64,000 bases of DNA from the NCBI GenBank assembly GCA_012932865.1, contig SAXG01000071.1:182848-246847 (forward strand), in the 5' to 3' direction. The stretch comes from Amylostereum areolatum (lineage: Eukaryota > Basidiomycota > Agaricomycetes > Russulales > Stereaceae). The translations under genes and the position numbers were made by a program. Below the pieces are notes generated by a model. It was not told where the DNA came from, made no database searches, and saw only the letters and a list, made by a program, of their open reading frames with translations. Below are positions 58,436 to 64,000 of this stretch, piece by piece; the stretch's first letter is position 1; each line of letters starts with the position of its first letter.

Positions 58436-59351
58436 TCGGCACGAGCTTTAAATTTGTGCAGGTTTCCGTTCCAGCCAGCAATTAGAAGGGAGTAAGAGAG
58501 ACCGAAGATCGAGGTCGAGGTTAAGTTCTGGAGATTGAAGTGGGCGACAGGGTGTCCCACAGAAGACACCGAACTCGTCATTCTTTCCCGGGCTTCAATC
58601 ATTTTGAAGTGGGCTTCACTAGGCTAGACCAGGCTTCACCGAACTGAAGCCCACTTCAAACTAAGAACAGTTACACTGTCCTTATTCCTCTTCACTGCCA
58701 CTTCGACAACCACGTCTATCTGCCGCTGACGGCGACACCAACGCACCGTTTTTTCTCATATCAAAACTTTCCCCTGCCACAGTTTGGATGCTTTCCTACA
58801 GAATGTCCGGTAACCGTGACCGTCCATGGACCAATAACGACCTTCCGGCCACCACAGAAGATTACTTACGACATAACGGGGTATCTGTGGGTTCTGTGAC
58901 ACGATGGCTTCTCGAACGTTCTCTTGCCTTGACGGCGCTCTTGTGCCTTCCTGGGCATCTAAACACCGAAGGTAAATCTGAACTCCTTGGCCAAGTGGCG
59001 ACTCGGACGAGTCCCCACAACCCATGGAATTGAGCTCCATTGTCCAATGAACCGCCTCGATGCGTGCTATGGTGCTACACATTCCGGTGTAAGTATCCGG
59101 CTTTCAGTCGTGGCGTTGGTGGTGGGCTGCTGAGTCCTGACACTTACTTTGCAAGTTTACGGCAATCTGATCTATGTATTAGGTCCGCTTTTCTATGACA
59201 TCGATGTCAACAAGGCAGCAGAGAACCTTCGAAGCCGTTGCTATTTATGCTATCGCTTGGCGCACACAAAAGCAAGCATGCTTCACTCTTTCAGTCTCGC
59301 AGCGGCCGGTCTTCCCCCTGACCTTCGCCCGTCCCCCAACTTGCTGGGAAG
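58436..59351. other. Divergent intergenic region between GH5 and nucleotidyltransferase genes
   Basis: It should contain the promoters of both flanking genes. Short open frames on both strands (58756-59082) overlap each other and have no family features. A perfect 16-bp inverted repeat with a nearby partial copy is annotated separately. Confidence 0.4.
58603..58660. repeat. Perfect 16-bp inverted repeat (possible regulatory palindrome)
   Basis: Arms tttgaagtgggcttca (58603-58618) and tgaagcccacttcaaa (58645-58660) are exact reverse complements with a 26-base loop. A further copy of the core attgaagtgggc occurs at 58534-58545. Between divergent genes this could be a paired binding site for a dimeric regulator, or a small foldback. 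Confidence 0.8.
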
Positions 59352-60148
59352 ATGCCTCTCCACACCGCGAAGCAGATAGAGACCGTCTCAAGGCGCACGG
59401 TGGAGATACTCCAAAGCCACGGTCTGCCCTGTTGTTTGGTGGGAAGCAGTGCCACGACACTGTGGGGTGTGAATCGGGTGCCCAACGTACGTCTGTGCTT
59501 CTTTCTCCGTGCCCCAAATCAGCCCACACAAGTATCTCGCAGGACATCGACGTCTTCGTAATGTCACCTGCGCATACTCAGGAGCAGCTCAAGCAGTTGC
59601 TCGCTGTAGACCCCGCGTATACCTTGAAACCCTCGGCAAACCCACAGAACACCTACAAAGTCGTCTGGTATACCATCCCCGGAATCTCAAACATTCAGAT
59701 TAAAGTTGACATCCTCGTCCCTCCCGTCATGAACATTCCATGGGTCGCAGCCAGCCGATTCGTGTGGTTCAAGAACAAGACGCTTCCATCGATGCCTCTC
59801 CTCCCTCTCCTTCTTCTCAAGCTACAAGCATGGGACGACCATCGCAACCACCACTTGAGCAACTACCGTTCCAAGCAATTCATCGACGTGCAGGATATCA
59901 CCCACTTGTTGGACATCGCGATGAGGAAGGGGATACACCGAACAGACTCGGAATGGGAATGGCTCCCCGCCTCATTCCTCAGGGAAGGGAGAAGGCGAGT
60001 GTGGCTCTACACAAACTTTTACCCCGCTTCCTCGGGGTCATGGGCAGCGATCGGGTTCGAAAAGGCCGTTTTGATTGAGTCATACGTTATCCAAACCTCA
60101 GAACGTAGCTCGACCCGGAAACGCTCCCGGAGAAGGCGTCCAAAATAA
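59352..60148 (+). CDS. Nucleotidyltransferase-fold protein
   Basis: Two exons. The first runs from the ATG at 59352 (MPLHTAKQIETVSRRTVEIL) through LVGSSATTLWGVNRVPN; an intron (about 59487-59542) joins it to DIDVFVMSPAHTQEQLKQLL. Together these give the minimal nucleotidyltransferase signature G-S-x(9)-P-N-D-I-D-V, with two acidic metal ligands, as in MNT/AbiEii-like folds. The rest is WVAASRFVWFKNKTLPSMPL, KLQAWDDHRNHHLSNYRSKQ, DVQDITHLLDIA, and a basic tail TRKRSRRRRPK that may be a nuclear signal. Fungal members are widespread but unstudied; adding a nucleotide to a protein or RNA is only inferred from the fold. The third acidic residue expected in many members is probably the D in IKVDILVPP. 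Confidence 0.82.
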
Positions 60149-60439
60149 ATGCTATTTAATTGGGTGTACTGTTTCTTTGGGGCCACTGGATTTCGCTCGC
60201 GGCTCGAGCCCTTCCTTGCAGACGGTCGTACTTGTGTATCTAGATAGTAATTGTGTACTAGCTCACGTACTTAACCTAAAGTGCTGTAAACTTGACCGGT
60301 TCAGTTCCAATTTCCAAACTTCCACGCGCGGTCGTCGCTTACGTGATGGGACTTGTTTCAAGTGCATTCGGTTCTCGCCTTCCGACTGCATCTCCTCAAA
60401 CTCTGACGCTCGCACACGTTCGCTCACTCGTCCAGCCCC
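60149..60439. other. Short intergenic region
   Basis: The end of the nucleotidyltransferase gene and the promoter/leader of the guanylyltransferase gene. Nothing specific recognised. Confidence 0.3.
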
Positions 60440-62387
60440 ATGTCTCTCATGTCCCCTTTCGCGTCCAAGGCCACTGCGCAGGCGCAGCCCGGCGGCATGG
60501 GCGCGCCCAACGCCCTCGGCGTTGAGGCTATGTTTCAGCAGATCATGGAGGTCGTACAGAAGTCGGTGCGTCGGCACGTGGGCTCATACGTGGTGCGACG
60601 ACGGGACTGACCCTCGCCATATCCCTTTCTTGTAGCATTCTGAGATATCTGAGCTGCGCCAGGAATGTTCCGAGTTGCGACAGGCGAACGTCAACCTCGA
60701 GCGGCAGGTTCGAGAGGGCCTCTATGTGAGTTATCCTTCTTCTCTCGAGCATCGGTGGAGGTCTGGGGCTGGTGTTTTTGCGCCCCGTGTGGATTCGAGT
60801 GGGATCTCTGCGCGCAGAGATATCTGGGGCTCGTCGCGACTTGCCAGCGTGTATCGACTGTGAAGGTGCCGCGCGCATACGTTCCTCCGTGCACCAAATT
60901 TCCTCCATATCCCCGTGTCATGTTAGCCATGCTTCCGACGCAACGAGTGTCGCTTATACTGACGTGCGCGTAGAATCAACACGGCTCGCGCATTGGCACC
61001 CCCGGCTTCATGACCCCCGCCCCAGGCTCTCCCCAACTGCGCGCCAAATCGCCCTTCCTCTCCCCCAGCTCTATACCTCAATTGGCCGTCCCGCCTTCCG
61101 TCTTCGTGCCATCTCCTCTCGGCGACCACAGTATGACTTCCTACCCGTTTGGGCCCATCCGCGAGATCCCAGGTTTCTACGTTGTTATCCCTGCCGGTGG
61201 CGCAGGCACGCGTCTTTGGCCGCTCTCCCGCGAGAACCATCCCAAGTTCCTGCTTGATGTCACGCTGAAAGGTCGAAGCCTTATCCAAGCCACATGGGAC
61301 CGTCTCATCCCGCTCACGGGCCCCACCCGCACAACCGTCGTCGCAGGGCGCGCCCACATCAAGAGTATCAGCGAGCAGCTTCCGGACTTGCTCATGCACA
61401 ACCTCTTTTGCGAACCCGGTCCCAAAGACTCGATGGCCGCTATCGGCCTCGCGGCGGCCATTCTCGCCCGTCGCGATCCCGACGCCGTTGTCGGCAGCTT
61501 CGCGGCCGACCATATGATCTCCGGAGACGATGCGTTCTTGAGCGCGGTTACGGAGGCCGTGCAGGTTGCGCGGAGCGGTTATATCGCCACGATCGGTATC
61601 GCGCCCCTCACACCCGTCCACCGGGTTCGGTTACGTCCGTCTCGGCGAGCGTCTGCACATCGAGAACGCGCCGAACGCACGTTTGGTGTCGTCCTTCAAG
61701 GAGAAGCCCGACGCGCGCACCGCCGCGGCGTACATCGCAACCGGGAGTTACAGGTGGAACGCCGGAATGTTCGTGGTCAAGGCGTCGATGTTGCTCGAGC
61801 AGCTCAAGCTGCACAAGCCCGAACTTGAGGAGGGCTTGCGCAAAATCGCGGCTGTGTGGGACGACGAGACGCTTCGCGAGAAGGTACTTGAAGAGGTGTG
61901 GCCAGGGTTGGAGAAGATTCCTATCGACAACGCCGTTGCAGAGCCCGCAGCGCTCGAGGGCAAGGTCGCAGTCGTGCCCGCAACCTTCGGTGCGCAGGCT
62001 TCCTTCCTCGGGTTGTTATTGCCTCTGGTTGACTTTCGTTTTGTGCAGGTTGGGACGATGTTGGAGACTTTTCCTCGCTCGCGGAGCTGCTCCCCGCCGA
62101 GGCGAACCAGCCGCGCATCCTCGGAGACAGCGGTCTTGGTATGTCTCTCCTCTCTGCAAGCGAGCAGGGTTCCTTGCTGACACGTGTCCCCGACAGTGCT
62201 GACGGAACAGGTGGCGGGAGGCATCATTATGCCGGGCTCTGGGCGGCTCGTGGCCGCGCTCGGGGTAGACGACCTTGTGATCGTGGACATGCCGGGATAC
62301 GCTGCTGGTGACCACGCGCGCGCGGTCGCAGGAGGTGAGAAGCTAGTGGCAAAGGCAAAGGCGATGGGTTGGAAGACGTTGCTTTGA
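60440..62387 (+). CDS. ManC-type mannose-1-phosphate guanylyltransferase with coiled-coil N-terminus; one frame break
   Basis: Exons 60440-60565, 60636-60725, 60974-61989, 62049-62139 and 62197-62387. Exons 1-2 encode a coiled-coil-prone leader (ALGVEAMFQQIMEVVQKS, ELRQECSELRQANVNLERQV), exon 3 a proline/serine linker. The catalytic domain follows: PAGGAGTRLWPLSRENHPKF, LIQATWDRLIPLTGP, VGSFAADHMISGDDAFL, TGFGYVRLGERLHIE, VSSFKEKPDARTAAAYIATG, YRWNAGMFVV, KIPIDNAVAE and FGWDDVGDFSSLAEL. These are bacterial ManC-type motifs; the hexapeptide-repeat tail of eukaryotic GMPPB is absent. The enzyme should make GDP-mannose from mannose-1-phosphate and GTP. A run of four C at 61604-61607 shifts the frame between TIGIAP and HPSTGFGYV; with three C the frame is continuous. 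No intron can mend it. Confidence 0.88.
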
Positions 62388-62928
62388 ACAGTGGTCATTA
62401 TCGGTCCCCTCGTTCCCTCTCCCTCTCACTTGCACCCTCATCGTACATGGACTATGAAAAAGCTCATACGTAACCGAAACAATTCCCCACCTTTCTCCTC
62501 CATCCGTCGCATTTGTTGAGTACTTATACATAGTAGTCGCAGTTGACGCTGCGCGCTCTTGGATTTGAATACGGAACCGATCATACATAATCGGTAATCT
62601 TTCACGGATGTAGATATCGTTCCTTCTCCCCATGGGGACCGGATTTTCACCCTCTTGCTATACCTCTCCCTCTCCTCCGTCTTCGACTCCGAGAGTTGAG
62701 CAGATGGTTCAGAAGGTACCCTGAGCACTTCTGTCACGAATCACGAGTGCGTGCACACTGCAAGCGTGACGGACCGTGTGGGATAAGCTACGCGCTCATA
62801 CATTCCACAAGATCCCTTGTTCCAAACCCCCCGGTTCCAAGGTCTCCTGCTGGTAAGGTCTCAAGTCCAGCGCGCACAGGCAACGCACAGGTATCGAAGT
62901 GCCCTTACTACAAATCTACTTTCCATAA
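62388..62928. other. Intergenic region without recognised gene
   Basis: About 540 bases between the guanylyltransferase gene and the enoyl-CoA hydratase gene. Open frames are short and lack features. It probably holds a terminator and a promoter. Confidence 0.3.
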
Positions 62929-64000
62929 ATGTCCACCCTCATCCTTCGCGCTCGCACATTCGCCCCCACTACCACATCACGCATCACCCTCACCCTCAGA
63001 TTCAGACCCATGTCTTCTTCCGCTCTCCCAAAGCAGTATGAATACATCCTGACCTCGCGCCCCGAACCCGGCGTCGCGCTCATCACGCTCAATCGGCCCA
63101 AGGCGCTCAACGCGTTGTGCTCACCGCTCATTCTCGAGCTCAACGACGCGCTTAAGGCGTTTGATGAGGATGCGGAGGTTGGCGCGGTCGTGCTTACGGG
63201 CAGCGAGCGTGCGTTTGCGGGTATGTTCTTGCGCTGTGGATCTAATGCATATGGTTGGACTAACGGGTTCGCGTCTGTAGCCGGTGCGGATATCAAGGAA
63301 ATGAAAGACAAGAAATGTGAGTTTCATCTTTGGTCTGAGAAGCCGAGGACGGACGGGTGGTACGACGGCCGACTCGTGTACTCTGCCTACCGGAGGCTGC
63401 TTGTAATGCCATTGCTGAACGTCGTCATCACAGTCTCGGATGTGTACAGGAGTCGCTTCCTCGAGAACTGGTCGATACTCTCTCAGATGCGCAAGCCATC
63501 ATCTCTGCCGTGAGCGGTTACGCTGTACGTCCGTCTCACTTCTCCCCTTCTTAGTACTCCGCTCCACCCCGTCTTTCCCGTTCTATCTTATTCGTCCCGT
63601 CATCCATATCTCACTAATCTCATCCCCTCTACCCACCAGCTCGGCGGCGGCTGTGAAATTGCGCTCGCAACTGACATCATCCTTGCTTCGCCCACGCCAA
63701 ATTCGGCCAACCTGAAATCACCATCGGCACGATCCCAGGCGGGGGCGGTTCGCAGCGACTCGCGCACGCGATCGGGAAGTCACGCACGATGGAGCTCGTG
63801 CTGACGGGAAGACAGTTCACCGCGCAGGAGGCGGAGAAGTGGGGCGTCGTGAGTAAGGTTGTTGGGGAAGGCGAGGGCGAGGTTGTGAAGGAGGCGGTCG
63901 CGATGGCGAAGGTTATCGCAGGGAAGAGCCAGTTCGCCGTACAGGCTGCGAAGGAGGCTGTCAATGCGGGTACGTGGACACGTTTGAACTGTGAGGGGGG
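62929..64000 (+). CDS. Enoyl-CoA hydratase (mitochondrial type), 3' end beyond window; two frame breaks
   Basis: Starts at the ATG at 62929 with a basic, hydroxyl-rich presequence ([18 protein letters not shown]) typical of mitochondrial import. Crotonase core: [20 protein letters not shown] followed by [25 protein letters not shown] (oxyanion loop), [35 protein letters not shown], and [20 protein letters not shown] with the two catalytic glutamates expected in such enzymes, then [20 protein letters not shown]. It hydrates 2-enoyl-CoA in beta-oxidation. Two one-base losses break the frame relative to the family, near 63496 (KP to IISAV) and near 63695 (ASPT to KFGQP). No introns explain them. 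The gene runs off the right edge. Confidence 0.88.

Noticed and set aside
58756..59082. Overlapping open frames on both strands upstream of the nucleotidyltransferase gene
   Set aside because: Neither shows protein features; the region is better explained as promoter DNA.
1..64000. Transposase, reverse transcriptase, tRNA, rRNA, CRISPR or telomeric repeats
   Set aside because: Read through the window on both strands and found no convincing example of any of these.

Overview
The window is genomic DNA of a filamentous basidiomycete, most likely an Agaricomycete (Polyporales-like). Genes are dense and multi-exonic, with short introns (about 47-65 nt, GT-AG with a few GC-AG). Protein families typical of mushroom-forming fungi recur: three P450s, a GMC oxidoreductase, two members of the agaricomycete seven-helix membrane family, an RTA1-like protein and an F-box-type LRR protein. 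No rRNA, tRNA, CRISPR array or autonomous transposon was recognised. Exon borders were inferred by eye from splice signals and frame continuity.

Layout. 1-3 kb: Mug190-like SMP/C2 lipid-transfer gene (minus, runs off the left edge). 3.2-5.4 kb: P450 no. 1 (minus). 6.8-7.6 kb: a near-perfect inverted repeat, two 388-bp arms around a 43-bp loop. 7.8-9.9 kb: unknown protein of 679 aa. 10.3-13.5 kb: Hcs1/IGHMBP2-type helicase. 13.7-16.3 kb: P-loop ATPase (minus). 17.2-18.6 kb: ketopantoate reductase-like gene (minus). 19.5-22.8 kb: Argonaute with a glycine/arginine-rich N-terminus, complete DEDH catalytic residues and a one-base frame break. 22.8-24.9 kb: unresolved, apparently decayed DNA. 24.9-47.2 kb: accessory block with an RTA1-like transporter, a kinase-like protein, a 98-aa orphan, P450 no. 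2, an M20 amidohydrolase, a GMC oxidoreductase, hexokinase, and two paralogous seven-helix proteins either side of P450 no. 3. 47.6-58.4 kb: mostly housekeeping genes: peroxisomal MaoC hydratase (ends SKL), COX14-like assembly factor, YTM1, an LRR protein, gamma-butyrobetaine dioxygenase and a GH5 steryl-glucosidase/endoglycoceramidase-type hydrolase. 59.4-64 kb: nucleotidyltransferase, a bacterial ManC-type mannose-1-phosphate guanylyltransferase joined to a fungal coiled-coil N-terminus, and a mitochondrial enoyl-CoA hydratase cut by the right edge.

How the parts relate. The long hairpin-forming repeat and the Argonaute, about 12 kb apart, could both belong to RNA silencing; this is inference. 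The oxidative enzymes, the amidohydrolase and the RTA1-like transporter could form a loose catabolic or secondary-metabolic neighbourhood, but no core synthase is present. Four single-base frame breaks in three conserved genes (Argonaute; ManC-type enzyme; enoyl-CoA hydratase twice) point to assembly indels or a decayed haplotype, and they should be checked before any gene is called a pseudogene.
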